Source: Flavobacteriales bacterium (GTDB taxonomy: Bacteria > Bacteroidota > Bacteroidia > Flavobacteriales_F > PHOS-HE28). Taken from it: a stretch of DNA of 64,000 nt. Every line of letters begins with the position of its first letter. Position 1 is the first letter of the stretch. The stretch lies in the NCBI GenBank assembly GCA_016788635.1, contig JAEUSU010000020.1, positions 1 to 64,000 of the forward strand, given 5' to 3'. The translations under genes and the position numbers were made by a program. Positions 1 to 8,923 of this stretch are shown here, piece after piece. The notes beneath the pieces were generated by a model. The model did not search any database. It was not told where the DNA came from and saw only the letters and a list, made by a program, of their open reading frames with translations.

Positions 1-1725
1 GGTGAAGCTCTGCCGCTCGTTACGCTTGGCGATGTTCACCAGCTTCAGGTCCTTGGTGGTGGCCCAACCTTCGGGCAACATCACGTTCAGTTGACCGGTA
101 AGGCTGTCGGTGAGCGCCTCCACTTCCACGGTGACGGTCTGCGGACCACCACGCGCAATGAGCACATCGCTCTTCGGGATCACCGAGGCCACGGGTGTGA
201 CGTACACCGGACGGATGCGCTCGCCAGCCACGCGGTCGACCCATTTATACATCAACACACCGTTGAAGATCCAGTCCTCAGTTGGTGTGAAGTTGGCTGG
301 TGCAATAGAAACTGAAAGAGCCTTCTGATTTGGGTTCCCAACGTCGATGGCTGGGATAACGTGCAGATTATGGTGAGGTTTGGACAACCAGAATGGTTCA
401 CTTACCCATCTGGAAGGCTTCAACACCAAGCGCTTTGATGTTTGGAACTCGAGTCCTGCCTTATCTAGGTTATCTGTAAGAGGGTGTACTGCCAGCGTCA
501 TATTGGGCAATGGGATGCTCCTTTGAATGGCTGTGGTGGTTAGCCTAATGGAGTCTGCCTCACTGAACATCGTAGCATCAGCAAGTACTTCGAATACCGC
601 ACCCATGCAGTCCAGTTCGAGTTGCATTTGCTGGTCGCCTCGCTTCTGCTCCCAAAACCTCATCATTGAAAAGGGCTTGTCATCTCCTCCAAGGGTCTCA
701 TCCATTTCGTAGCCGACTTTCCTCAGTTGATCAAGGCTCTTTGCCGGTTGGGTCAAGTCATAGGAAGCGATCATTCTATCAATCATCTGCCCGATCTGAC
801 TTCCTCCCTTCACCCGCCCCCACGTCATATCGATCCCCTCGAAGATGTCCTTCGTCTTGGGCCGGTCGCCCTTCACCAGCTTCAGGTACTCCAGCATCTC
901 CCCCCGCGTTTCCGCCGCGCCGAAGCCCTGGCTCTTGTGCATGCTGCGGCTGCGCCCGGCGATCTCGGTGTAGCTCAGGCCCAGCAGGGGGTCGTAGCCG
1001 CCCACGTCCACGCTGAACCAATCCGGGTCGCTCTTCGCGATCTCGGCCAGGTCCTTCTTCCACCACGTGCTGCCGTTGAAGAAGAGGCGGCGCGGCTGCC
1101 ACACCTCCAGCCCTTGCTCCAACTGCTCCGGAAAGGCCTTGGGGTCGCCGGCCAGGTCGAAGGCTTCTTCGGCGAGGATCGCGCTGGCCTCGTGGTGGCC
1201 ATGCCCCGCGCTGCGGTCGGGCGCGAAACGGGTGATGATCACATCGGGCCGGAACATGCGGATCACGCGCACCACATCGCTCAGCACTTCCTGCTTGCCC
1301 CACTTCTCAAAGCTCTCGGCGGCGTTCTTGCTGTAGCCGAAATCCACCGCGCGGGTGAAGAACTGCTCACCGCCATCGATGCGCCGTGCTTCCATCAACT
1401 CCTGCGTGCGGATGATACCGAGCGCATCGCCCAGTTCGGGACCGATGAGGTTCTGTCCGCCGTCGCCGCGAGTGAGGCTGAGGTTGCCGGTGCGCACCTT
1501 CTTGCCGTTGGCCAGCCAGGCGATCAGGCGGGTGTTCTCATCATCGGGGTGGGCCACGATGTAGAGCACGCTGCCCAGCACGTTGAGCTTCTGCATGCGG
1601 TGCAGGATCTCGGCGGCGTTGGGCTGTGCGGGGGGGCGTTGGGCGGAAAGCGGAAAGGTGAAAGCCGAAATATGGAAAAGGGCGACCGCGAAAAGGTGCA
1701 GTGCGCGGTAAGGGCTGAAGTGCAT
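1..1725 (-). CDS. PIG-L family deacetylase, 3' end cut by window edge
   Basis: The visible 575 codons start at an ATG at 1725 and run off the left edge without a stop. The N-terminus has a hydrophobic stretch ending near SAQ at about residue 29, consistent with a signal peptide, so the protein is probably exported. The N-acetylglucosaminyl-PI deacetylase (PIG-L/LmbE) fold is shown by AHPDDE at residues 58-63 and GHGHHEAS near 174-181, which in the family bind the catalytic zinc. Bacterial members remove acetyl groups from sugar-like substrates; the substrate here is unknown. The catalytic part and the leftmost ~270 bases are GC-rich, but roughly 300-830 has clearly lower GC, as if the central region had a different history. 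Family confidence is high. Confidence 0.85.
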   Translation of the reverse strand, partial: MHFSPYRALHLFAVALFHISAFTFPLSAQRPPAQPNAAEILHRMQKLNVLGSVLYIVAHPDDENTRLIAWLANGKKVRTGNLSLTRGDGGQNLIGPELGDALGIIRTQELMEARRIDGGEQFFTRAVDFGYSKNAAESFEKWGKQEVLSDVVRVIRMFRPDVIITRFAPDRSAGHGHHEASAILAEEAFDLAGDPKAFPEQLEQGLEVWQPRRLFFNGSTWWKKDLAEIAKSDPDWFSVDVGGYDPLLGLSYTEIAGRSRSMHKSQGFGAAETRGEMLEYLKLVKGDRPKTKDIFEGIDMTWGRVKGGSQIGQMIDRMIASYDLTQPAKSLDQLRKVGYEMDETLGGDDKPFSMMRFWEQKRGDQQMQLELDCMGAVFEVLADATMFSEADSIRLTTTAIQRSIPLPNMTLAVHPLTDNLDKAGLEFQTSKRLVLKPSRWVSEPFWLSKPHHNLHVIPAIDVGNPNQKALSVSIAPANFTPTEDWIFNGVLMYKWVDRVAGERIRPVYVTPVASVIPKSDVLIARGGPQTVTVEVEALTDSLTGQLNVMLPEGWATTKDLKLVNIAKRNERQSFT

Positions 1726-1825
1726 GGGGCCAAGGTAGAACGTGCTGCTGGCCATTGGCATCCAGCCATGGAGCAGACTCGTCACCGATAGCTCGGGTTG
1801 CCAGCAGCCGAGGGCCGGAAGCGTG

Positions 1826-2614
1826 CTACACCGACTCCTCCTGCAGCACCTTGGCGATTTGTTCCTTGTAGCTGCGGCCGCTCACGATGCGCTCGTTGTT
1901 GGCCATGGTGAAGATGAACTCGTTGTTGCCGCTGTAGCGGGTGTTGCGCACATGCACCGTGTTCACGATGTAGCTGCGGTGGATGCGCAGGAAACGCGCG
2001 GGGTCCAGCTCGCTCTCCACGGCGTTCATGGTCATGCGGTACAGGTGGTGCCGGTCCTTGAGCTGCAGGCACAGGTAGTTGCCCTCGGCGCGCAGGTACA
2101 GGATGTCATCCACCCGCACTTTGTGTTCGCGCCCCTTCTCGCGGATGGTGAAATGCTCGGTGTACTCGCTGTTGGCGTGCATGTGCTCGCGCACCAGGTC
2201 CATGAGCTTGCCGGTGAGCTTGCTGCTGGTGCGCAGGTCCATCCAGCGTTTGGCTTTTTCGAGCGAGGCGCTGAAGCGTTCATCATCGTACGGCTTCAGC
2301 AGGAAATCCACGGCGTTCACATCGAAGGCCTTCAACGCGTAGTGGTCGTGGGCGGTGACGAACACCACAAAGGGCACGGGGCCATGGCCATTGAGGCGGT
2401 GCAGTTGTTCCAGCACCTGGAAACCGTTCATGCCGGGCATCTCCACATCGAGGAAGAGCAGGTCGGGCCGGCTCTTGATGATGGTGTCCACGGCCTCCTG
2501 GCCATTGCGGCACTCGGCCACGAGCTCCAACTCGGGGTCCTGCGCCAGCAAACGTCCGAGACGTGCACGCGCGATGGGTTCGTCGTCAACGATGATGGTC
2601 CGGATGTGTTTCAT
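1826..2614 (-). CDS. LytTR-family response regulator
   Basis: This 262-residue protein has an N-terminal receiver domain (about 1-120) with the acidic pair DDE at 10-12, the phospho-acceptor Asp56 in FLDVEMPG, and the conserved Lys in LLKPYDDE. A C-terminal LytTR DNA-binding domain follows (about 155-255; HRSYIVN and SGRSYKEQI are typical). It is expected to be phosphorylated by the sensor kinase encoded just upstream, whose 3' end overlaps this start by 29 bases, and then to bind direct-repeat promoter sites. The genes it controls cannot be read from this window. Confidence 0.93.
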   Translation of the reverse strand: MKHIRTIIVDDEPIARARLGRLLAQDPELELVAECRNGQEAVDTIIKSRPDLLFLDVEMPGMNGFQVLEQLHRLNGHGPVPFVVFVTAHDHYALKAFDVNAVDFLLKPYDDERFSASLEKAKRWMDLRTSSKLTGKLMDLVREHMHANSEYTEHFTIREKGREHKVRVDDILYLRAEGNYLCLQLKDRHHLYRMTMNAVESELDPARFLRIHRSYIVNTVHVRNTRYSGNNEFIFTMANNERIVSGRSYKEQIAKVLQEESV

Positions 2615-3791
2615 GACCGTTGTGTTCGAATGTGAGGGGCAGGGCGATCTCCACGTGGAATCCCCTGCCTTCGGGTGAATGTGTGTTCAAGATGGCCTGC
2701 TCGCCATACAGGACGCGCAAACGCTCCCGCGTGTTGCTCAGACCGATGCCGCTTTTAGTGGATACCTGGATGGTGTCAGCGCAGCCGCGTCCATTGTCCT
2801 CCACGTGGAGGACCAGGCTGCCATTGCGTTGCTTGGCGCGGATGTGGATGTCCACCGGATCACTGGTGAAGCCCGGCCCGTGCTTGATCGCGTTCTCCAC
2901 GAGCGGTTGCAGCACCATGTTGGGTACCAGGGCGTGGCGCAATTCCTCCGGCACTTCATAGTGCACGCGCAGGCGGTCCCTGAAGCGTACGCCCTCGATA
3001 TCCAGATAGTATCCGGTGTGTTCCAGCTCACGGGAGAGGGGGACCACATCGCGCTGCTCCTTGTCCAGCGTGATGCGCAGCAGGGCACCCAGGCGGCTGA
3101 GCACACGGCGGGCCGCCTTCACGTCCTCGTCCACCAGTGCGCTCACGGTGTTCAGTGTGTTGAATAGGAAGTGGGGTTGCAGTTGTTTCTTCAACGCGTT
3201 CAGTTGAGTGACCTGCAATTCGTTGCGCAGGCGCAGCAGCTGTTCCTGTTCCTCACGACGCAGTCTCGCGCCCTCCAGTGCGCTCAACACGCCCATGAGC
3301 ACCCAGTACTCCATGGTGCGCGAGAAGACCGCAGGGATCAATGCGTGGTATGCCCATTCGCGGTACTTCGGATCACGGAAGTCGAAGTCGCCTAAAGCCT
3401 GAAGGATGCCGTAATAGATGGTGGAGGTGACGACCTCGTGCAGTGCCGCGATGAGCAGGCCGAGACCGATGTGGATGGACAGCGTGCGGTATAGCGGCCG
3501 TTCCGAGAAGGGCCAGCGCTGCAGGATGGAGTACACCAGGGGGCACAGCAGGGCCCAGAAGAAGAAGTTCAGGAAGGGCACCGGCGCCTCGCGCAGCCAG
3601 CGGAACTCGCCCATCTCCTTCAGGTCCTGGTACACGTAGTGGTGCATGTAGGCCTGCACCAGGAAGAGCGTGGCCATGACCCCTGCGGTGATGAGCACCG
3701 AGCGGTAGCGGATGGGAACGTGGCGGAAGTAGTTCACGGGTCCGGAGCGTTGGATGGGCCTGCCCCGCGTCCGGGATACAGGACCATCCAT
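2586..3791 (-). CDS. LytS/YehU-type sensor histidine kinase
   Basis: This is a membrane histidine kinase of the His_kinase/HATPase class that partners LytTR regulators. Four hydrophobic segments precede a cytoplasmic kinase region with the phospho-acceptor motif QPHFLFNTLN (His about residue 207) and the N-box PLVENAIKHG, followed by DNGRG and GIGLSNTRERL. I chose the ATG at 3791 because AGGAG lies 11 bases upstream. The frame stays open to 3836, and a GTG at 3737 just before the first membrane segment is an alternative. The 29-base overlap with the regulator gene indicates one transcript. The N-terminus carries no recognised ligand-binding domain, so the signal is unknown. Confidence 0.9.
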   Translation of the reverse strand: MDGPVSRTRGRPIQRSGPVNYFRHVPIRYRSVLITAGVMATLFLVQAYMHHYVYQDLKEMGEFRWLREAPVPFLNFFFWALLCPLVYSILQRWPFSERPLYRTLSIHIGLGLLIAALHEVVTSTIYYGILQALGDFDFRDPKYREWAYHALIPAVFSRTMEYWVLMGVLSALEGARLRREEQEQLLRLRNELQVTQLNALKKQLQPHFLFNTLNTVSALVDEDVKAARRVLSRLGALLRITLDKEQRDVVPLSRELEHTGYYLDIEGVRFRDRLRVHYEVPEELRHALVPNMVLQPLVENAIKHGPGFTSDPVDIHIRAKQRNGSLVLHVEDNGRGCADTIQVSTKSGIGLSNTRERLRVLYGEQAILNTHSPEGRGFHVEIALPLTFEHNGHETHPDHHR

Positions 3792-3959
3792 TTGGGCCGG
3801 AGCTCCTGCAAGGTGAGCCAACCCGGAGCGCCCCATGCCTGCAGGATACCCCGGCCGAGGGCCAAGCTAGGGGCGAATGGTGAGGCTTTAGGAGCCGATC
3901 GTGACGAACGGCGTGCTGGAGGATGGAACGGTCGGAACCGTGCGGCGTGTGGTGTTCGT

Positions 3960-4460
3960 CTACTGTTCCAGCTTGCGGAAGGTGAACGCAAAACGGTGCC
4001 GGTCGTCGGCAGGGTGGTGTTCGCTCCAGCGCTCGCGCCACTCCATGCCCAAGGTGGGGAAGTGCGTGTCGCCGGGTATCTCGGCGTGCACCGTGGTGAG
4101 GTAGAGGCGGTCTATCAGACCGAGCCGGAGCGCCTCGGCGTAGATCTGTCCGCCGCCAATGATGAAGGCCTCTTCATCTCCGGCAATACGAGCCAGTTCA
4201 AGCGCGGCTTCCAAGGTGGTGACCACCGTGGCGCCTGGTGCCTGGTAACCGGGGTCGCGGCTCACCACGATGTTCACCCGGTCCTTGAAGGGGCGGTATT
4301 TCAGCGGGATGCTCTCCCAGTTCCGCCGGCCCATGATCACGTGGTGTCCGCGCGTGGTGCGTTGAAAGTACTTCAGGTCGTCCGGCAGGTGCCAGGGCAG
4401 GTCGCCATCACGCCCGATCACACCGTTCTCCGCCACGGCGGCAATGGCGCTGACGATCAT
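3960..4460 (-). CDS. folA: Dihydrofolate reductase
   Basis: This 166-residue enzyme reduces dihydrofolate to tetrahydrofolate with NADPH. Family signatures are visible: the N-terminal [23 protein letters not shown] with the Trp-His-Leu-Pro loop and the acidic Asp that protonates the substrate, then [13 protein letters not shown] (NADPH site) and [13 protein letters not shown]. Its ATG overlaps the thymidylate synthase stop by 4 bases (ATGA). The pair therefore appears translationally coupled, as suits DHFR recycling the dihydrofolate that ThyA makes. Length is normal for the family. Confidence 0.97.
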   Translation of the reverse strand: MIVSAIAAVAENGVIGRDGDLPWHLPDDLKYFQRTTRGHHVIMGRRNWESIPLKYRPFKDRVNIVVSRDPGYQAPGATVVTTLEAALELARIAGDEEAFIIGGGQIYAEALRLGLIDRLYLTTVHAEIPGDTHFPTLGMEWRERWSEHHPADDRHRFAFTFRKLEQ

Positions 4461-5272
4461 ACGGCGACCTCCGCTTTGATGTGCGGGTGCGGATCGTAGC
4501 CCTTCAATGCGAAGTGCTCGTACTTGAATGCGAAGAGGTCTGTCACCGTCGGGTCCATTTCCATGGTGGGCAGCGGGCGTGGATCGCGGGTGAGCTGCAG
4601 ACGCGCCTGTTCGATGTGGTTGCTGTACAGGTGCACGTCGCCGAAGGTGTGTACGAACTCACCCGGCTTCAGCCCCGTCACCTGTGCCACCATCATGGTG
4701 AGCAGTGCGTAGCTGGCGATGTTGAAGGGCACGCCCAGGAACACATCCGCACTCCGCTGGTAGAGCTGGCAGCTCAAGCGCCTGTGTCCCCTTGAGCCCG
4801 TCGAAGGGGACACATAGAACTGGAACATGGTATGGCAGGGCGGCAGCGCCATGCGGTCCACATCGGCCGGGTTCCATGCGGTCACGATCAAGCGGCGGCT
4901 GTCCGGGTTCTTCTTGATCATCTGCACCAGGTTGGCGATCTGGTCGATGGTGCGGCCATCGGGCGTGTGCCAGCTGCGCCATTGGTAGCCATAGACCGGA
5001 CCGAGGTCGCCATTGGCATCGGCCCATTCATCCCAGATCCGCACGCCGTTCTCCTGCAGGTATTTCACATTGGTATCTCCCGCCAGGAACCAGAGCAGCT
5101 CGTGGATGATGCTCTTCACGTGCAGCTTCTTGGTGGTGACGAGCGGGAATCCCTCGGCCAGGTCGAATCGCATCTGGTGGCCGAAACAGCTCAGGGTGCC
5201 CGTGCCGGTGCGGTCGCTCTTCCGCACACCGGTGTCCAGGATGTGGCGGAGCAGGTCGTGGTATTGCTTCAT
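4457..5272 (-). CDS. thyA: Thymidylate synthase with an in-frame repeat insertion
   Basis: ThyA methylates dUMP to dTMP using methylene-tetrahydrofolate. The start MKQYHDLL at 5272 matches the family N-terminus; the frame is open further upstream to 5335 but that part is not conserved. Catalytic Cys146 is in [11 protein letters not shown], with [11 protein letters not shown] near the N-terminus and [20 protein letters not shown] later. Directly after FQFYV, where family members usually have a short turn such as ADGK, this protein carries [11 protein letters not shown] (residues 155-165). That peptide is encoded by a perfect inverted repeat (see repeat at 4783-4814). The frame is intact and all catalytic motifs are kept, so the enzyme is probably functional with a longer surface hairpin. 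Confidence 0.95.
   Translation of the reverse strand: MKQYHDLLRHILDTGVRKSDRTGTGTLSCFGHQMRFDLAEGFPLVTTKKLHVKSIIHELLWFLAGDTNVKYLQENGVRIWDEWADANGDLGPVYGYQWRSWHTPDGRTIDQIANLVQMIKKNPDSRRLIVTAWNPADVDRMALPPCHTMFQFYVSPSTGSRGHRRLSCQLYQRSADVFLGVPFNIASYALLTMMVAQVTGLKPGEFVHTFGDVHLYSNHIEQARLQLTRDPRPLPTMEMDPTVTDLFAFKYEHFALKGYDPHPHIKAEVAV
4783..4814. repeat. REP-like hairpin inside thyA
   Basis: Two perfect 11-base arms (TGTGTCCCCTT and AAGGGGACACA) flank the 10-base loop GAGCCCGTCG. Read on the coding strand, the centre is CTTCGACGGGCTCAAG, the same core found in etfA at about 9513-9529 and in the repeat block at 10.8-11.3 kb. It sits in frame in thyA and accounts for the peptide SPSTGSRG. Confidence 0.8.
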
Positions 5273-5284
5273 GGTTTGGCGGGG

Positions 5285-5292
5285 CGAAGGTA
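5285..5292 (-). promoter_or_regulatory. Possible -7 box for thyA (TACCTTCG)
   Basis: TACCTTCG on the minus strand lies 12 bases before the thyA ATG. It differs from the Bacteroidota -7 consensus TAnnTTTG at one position. No clear -33 TTG was seen. If used, the mRNA would have a very short leader. Confidence 0.35.
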
Positions 5293-5341
5293 TCGCGGTG
5301 CGGGGGCTTGCCTTCGTTCCGCAAGCAGGGATCACGAACGA

Positions 5342-6835
5342 TCAGTGGCGTGACGGGTCGGCGGGTGCGCCCCCTTCTTCAGGCTTCCAGTCAGGCAATG
5401 CCGCCAGCAGGCGCAGCTTCATGCGCTCATAGAAACTCTTGCGATCGATGAGGTTGGCCACCAGGAAGGCGATCATGGCCGCGTACATCAACTGGAAGAT
5501 CACGCTGTGACGGTCGGTCATCTCCAGCACCAGGATGGCGCTGGTGAAGGGCGATCGGGATACGCCGGTGAGGAAGGCCGTCATGCCGGCGAGCACCAGC
5601 ACATTGAATTCTGAACGCGTGGCCTCGAAGAACTGCGCGATGTAACCACCCACCGCTGCGCCGCTGCTGAGCGAGGGGGCGAAGATGCCGCCGGCCCCAC
5701 CCGCGCTGGCCGAGAAGAGCGAACCCAGTATGCGCGCAGGGATATCTTTCCACGAGGGGTTCACCTGCGGCTCGAAGAGGTAGTGCTCCAGCAGGTGCTT
5801 GCCGCTGCCCATGCCCTGCATGCCGAAGATCTTCAGGCACAGAATGAACAACGCTGCGGCGGCCAACGTGTAGAGGGCCAGTGCGCGTCCGTTCCGCAAT
5901 TTGCGACGGATGCCATCGAGCAGCAGCAGCCCCTTGCAGAAGAGCGCCCCGCACAAGCCTGCGATCAACGCGATGGTCAGCACCTTGTACATGAAGGAAA
6001 AGCCACCGGCGCTCACCTTGGGATAACCCAGGAAGGGGCCGAGGTAGGGGCCGTTCAGCCATTGCGCCGTCATGCCGCTGAGGATGGTGGCGCTGAGGAC
6101 GGCGGTGCGGAACTGCGCGATGTGCGTCTTGGTGAGCTCCTCCACGGCGAACACGATGCCGCCGAGCGGGGTGTTGAAGGCCGCGCCCAGTCCCGCCGCA
6201 CCACCGGTGATCATCATCACGCGGCGCGAGACCTTGGGCCAGAAGGGGGGCAGGATGCGGTGCACCAACCGGTACACACTGCCGCTGATCTGCAGTGTGG
6301 GCCCTTCGCGGCCCACCGCCCCGCCGCCCAGCACCATGGCCATGCTGCTGGCCACCTTCACCAGTATGATGCGCAGGTTAAGGAAGCGCCACGAGCGGTC
6401 CTTCTCGCTCTCGCGCGCCACCTCGATGGCCGCCATGAGCTGGGGGATGCCGCTGCCGGCAGCCATGGGCGCCAGCTTCCACACCAGCCACCAGCTCACC
6501 AGAAAGGCGGCGGGGGCCGTGAGGTAGAGCAGGTCGGGGTCGCGCTGCAGGATCCAGGCATTGGCTTCCTCGGCCATCTCGAAGAGCAGCGCGTAGCCCA
6601 CGGCCACCAGCGCGGTAAGGATGGCCGCGAGCTGGTAGGGGAGCGTGAGCATCAGCAGCTCCTTCGCCCGGCTGTCGCGCACGCTGTCACGAAGCCTGGC
6701 GAGGCCGTTGCTCAGGGTGCGCTGGATGCGGTCCAGCCGGGGCTCCTGTGCGGGTGGGGTTTCCTGCGGCACGGGCGCAAGGAATGAAGCAGCAGCGCGC
6801 GGATGCCGCCTTATACCGGCCGGACACCAACACAT
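5342..6835 (-). CDS. ClC-family chloride channel or H+/Cl- antiporter
   Basis: This 497-residue polytopic membrane protein carries the three ClC selectivity-filter signatures: GSGIPQ at 127-132, GREGPT at 175-180 (including the gating Glu at 177), and GGIFAPSLSSGAAVG in the C-terminal half. The gating Glu means either fast-gated channel or transporter function is possible. There is no C-terminal CBS domain. The first ~60 residues are not conserved; I kept the upstream ATG, but a GTG at 6772 is an alternative start. It lies 13 bases downstream of the nucleoside transporter gene. Its physiological role (pH or chloride homeostasis) is inferred from the family only. Confidence 0.92.
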   Translation of the reverse strand: MCWCPAGIRRHPRAAASFLAPVPQETPPAQEPRLDRIQRTLSNGLARLRDSVRDSRAKELLMLTLPYQLAAILTALVAVGYALLFEMAEEANAWILQRDPDLLYLTAPAAFLVSWWLVWKLAPMAAGSGIPQLMAAIEVARESEKDRSWRFLNLRIILVKVASSMAMVLGGGAVGREGPTLQISGSVYRLVHRILPPFWPKVSRRVMMITGGAAGLGAAFNTPLGGIVFAVEELTKTHIAQFRTAVLSATILSGMTAQWLNGPYLGPFLGYPKVSAGGFSFMYKVLTIALIAGLCGALFCKGLLLLDGIRRKLRNGRALALYTLAAAALFILCLKIFGMQGMGSGKHLLEHYLFEPQVNPSWKDIPARILGSLFSASAGGAGGIFAPSLSSGAAVGGYIAQFFEATRSEFNVLVLAGMTAFLTGVSRSPFTSAILVLEMTDRHSVIFQLMYAAMIAFLVANLIDRKSFYERMKLRLLAALPDWKPEEGGAPADPSRH

Positions 6836-6848
6836 GCGTGGGGAAAGC

Positions 6849-8219
6849 CTACACGAGCATGCCCACGATGGTGGCGCTCAGCAGGGAGGCGAGCGTGCCG
6901 CCAAGCAGGGCCCGCATGCCGAACTCGCTCAGCCAGGCCCGCTTTGAGGGTGCCAGCGAGCCGATGCCCCCGATCTGGATGCCGATGCTGGCGAAATTGG
7001 CGAAGCCGCAAAGCATGTAGGTGGCCATCACGATGCTGCGCTGGTAGGTGAAGGCGTTCGCGGCCTTGAGCTGCGCCAGGCTTTCATAGCCCACGAACTC
7101 GCTGGCAATGATCTTCTCACCCACGAGCCGGCCGGTAAGCGTGATGTCCTCACCCGCCACCCCGATCAACCACATCACCGGCGCGAAGAGGTAGCCGAGA
7201 ATGAACTCGAGGGAGAGGGCTTTGAAGTTGCCGTGCGAGACCTTGGCCACCCAGGCGTTCAGGCCTGTTGCATCACCGGTCTTGATGAAGATGAAGTTCA
7301 CCAGGGCGATGAAGGCGAAGAACACGAGCAGCATGGCGCCCACGTTGGCAGCCAGTTTCAGCCCTTCGGTGGTGCCCTTGCTCATGGCGTCCAGGAAATT
7401 GCTGCCCACCGCTTCGGTGCTCACCTCCATGCGGTGGTCCACGGCTTCGGTCTGTGGCATCAGCACCTTGGCCACCACCACCGCGCCAGGTGCGGCCATC
7501 ACGCTGGCGGTGAGCAGGTGCTTGGCGAAGAAGATCTTCTGCACAGGATCATCACCGCCCAGGAAGCCGACGTAAGCCGCCAGCACACCGCCTGCCACGG
7601 TGGCCATCCCCGCGGTCATCACCAGGAAGATCTCCGAGCGATTCATCTTGTCCAGGTAGGCCTTCACCATCAGCGGTGCTTCGGTCTGCCCCAGAAAAAT
7701 GTTGCCGGCCGTGCTGAGGCTCTCGGCACCGCTGAGGCGCATGGTCTTGTTGAGCGCCCAGGCCAGCGCGTACACCACCTTCTGGATGATGCCCAGGTAG
7801 AAGAGCACGCTGGTGAGCGCGCTGAAGAAGATGATGGTGGGCAGGATCTGCAGGGCGAAGATGAAGCCGAAGCTGTTCACGTCCATCAGGCCGCGGAAGA
7901 GGAAGGTGCTGCCGGCCTTGGTGAAGTCCAGCACTTTGACGAAGCCCCGGCCCACGAACTCGAAGAGCCATTGCGCCGGCGGCACGTACAGCACCAGCAC
8001 GGCCATGGCCAGTTGGAAGGCGAGCCCGATGCCCACCACTTTCCAGTTCACCCTGTTCCGGTGCGCACTGAACACCCACGCCAGGGCAATGATCACGGCC
8101 ATGCCCAAGGCTCCGCGCAGGATGCCCATGAGCCCGGGCCCTTCCAACGGCAGGGGTGCGGCCGACAGCAGGATGGGTGAAAGCGGGGAGCCGATCGCGG
8201 CCAGCAGTGCGCCCCCCAT
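6849..8219 (-). CDS. Concentrative nucleoside transporter (CNT/NupC family)
   Basis: This 456-residue inner-membrane symporter imports nucleosides with a cation. Family signatures are GQTEAPLMVKAYLDKM (substrate/cation site), SEIFLVMTAGMATVAGGV, and the C-terminal CGFANFASIGIQIGGIGSLAP. Several hydrophobic segments and the usual nucleoside-recognition and gate domains are apparent. It starts 7 bases after the stop of the bifunctional nuclease gene, which suggests co-transcription. Nucleoside import fits with the two deoxynucleoside kinases and thyA/folA in this window, though no direct link is visible in the sequence. Confidence 0.93.
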   Translation of the reverse strand: MGGALLAAIGSPLSPILLSAAPLPLEGPGLMGILRGALGMAVIIALAWVFSAHRNRVNWKVVGIGLAFQLAMAVLVLYVPPAQWLFEFVGRGFVKVLDFTKAGSTFLFRGLMDVNSFGFIFALQILPTIIFFSALTSVLFYLGIIQKVVYALAWALNKTMRLSGAESLSTAGNIFLGQTEAPLMVKAYLDKMNRSEIFLVMTAGMATVAGGVLAAYVGFLGGDDPVQKIFFAKHLLTASVMAAPGAVVVAKVLMPQTEAVDHRMEVSTEAVGSNFLDAMSKGTTEGLKLAANVGAMLLVFFAFIALVNFIFIKTGDATGLNAWVAKVSHGNFKALSLEFILGYLFAPVMWLIGVAGEDITLTGRLVGEKIIASEFVGYESLAQLKAANAFTYQRSIVMATYMLCGFANFASIGIQIGGIGSLAPSKRAWLSEFGMRALLGGTLASLLSATIVGMLV

Positions 8220-8226
8220 GTGCGGT

Positions 8227-8817
8227 TCAGTTCTTCACCTCGCGGCGCTTGATCTCGTCGCGGATGGCGCTGGCGTGCTCGTACTCCTCATTATCCAGCG
8301 CTTCCTGCAGCATGCGGTGCAGGTCGTCCATGCTGGCGGTCTTGATGTCCTTCGGAGGCTTGCCGCTCTCCTTTTCCACGGGTTCGCCCTCGCCACTCTC
8401 TTCGCCCTCGGCCATTTTCAACCCTGCGGCACCCAGGATGAACTCGTAGGTGTGAATGGCGCACTGAAAACGCAGGGCCAGCGCGATGGCGTCGCTGCTG
8501 CGGGCATCGATCTCCACGGACCGGCCATCCTGGTCTAGCACCAGCTTGGCGTGGAAGATGCCCTCCACCAGGTCGTTGATGATCACCTCGCGCAGGGTGA
8601 TGCCCAGCCCGTCGCACATGTTCTTGAACAGGTCGTGCGTGAGGGGCCGCGCGGGTTTGATGTTCTCCACCTGGATGGCGATGGCCTGGGCCTCCACGCC
8701 ACCGATGATGATCGGCAGGCGGCGGTCGCCGTGGGTCTCGGCCAGAATAAGGGCGTAGGCGCCCGCGTGCGTGTGGCTGTACGTGATGCGCAGGAACTTC
8801 AGCTCTACCTTCTCCAT
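8227..8817 (-). CDS. Bifunctional nuclease (BFN/DUF151) domain protein with UVR motif
   Basis: The 196-residue protein starts at MEKVELKFLRITYS; the open frame continues upstream to 8904 but through repeat-derived, non-conserved sequence. Residues 1-130 form a BFN/DUF151 domain (LPIIIGGVEAQAIAIQVE, SDAIALALRF). After an acidic Gly/Glu-rich linker, the C-terminus has a UVR helix pair (DLHRMLQEALDNEEYEHAS), a motif used for UvrB-UvrC or McsA-type contacts. The BFN-plus-UVR layout is common in Bacteroidota, and its precise role is not established. A weak -7-like box (TATCTTCA) lies just upstream. Confidence 0.88.
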   Translation of the reverse strand: MEKVELKFLRITYSHTHAGAYALILAETHGDRRLPIIIGGVEAQAIAIQVENIKPARPLTHDLFKNMCDGLGITLREVIINDLVEGIFHAKLVLDQDGRSVEIDARSSDAIALALRFQCAIHTYEFILGAAGLKMAEGEESGEGEPVEKESGKPPKDIKTASMDDLHRMLQEALDNEEYEHASAIRDEIKRREVKN

Positions 8818-8852
8818 GCTCGCTTCAGCGGGCCGTGAAGATACGGTTTGCT

Positions 8853-8923
8853 GTGGTTGTGGGTTGTTGGTTGAGTTCAGGTTGGGGGTTGGGACAACCC
8901 TCAACCCTGGTCAACCACCAACC
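8853..8923. repeat. GGTTGNN/CAACCNN heptad inverted repeat
   Basis: The left half carries GGTTG units about every seven bases and the right half carries CAACC units at the same pitch. The two halves meet at GGTTGGGACAACC, so the segment can fold into a long imperfect hairpin. It fills the gap between etfA and the bifunctional nuclease gene. Confidence 0.7.

Noticed and set aside
4457-5335. thyA as a frameshifted or broken gene
   Set aside because: The insertion after FQFYV looked like damage, but the frame is intact and all catalytic motifs are present.
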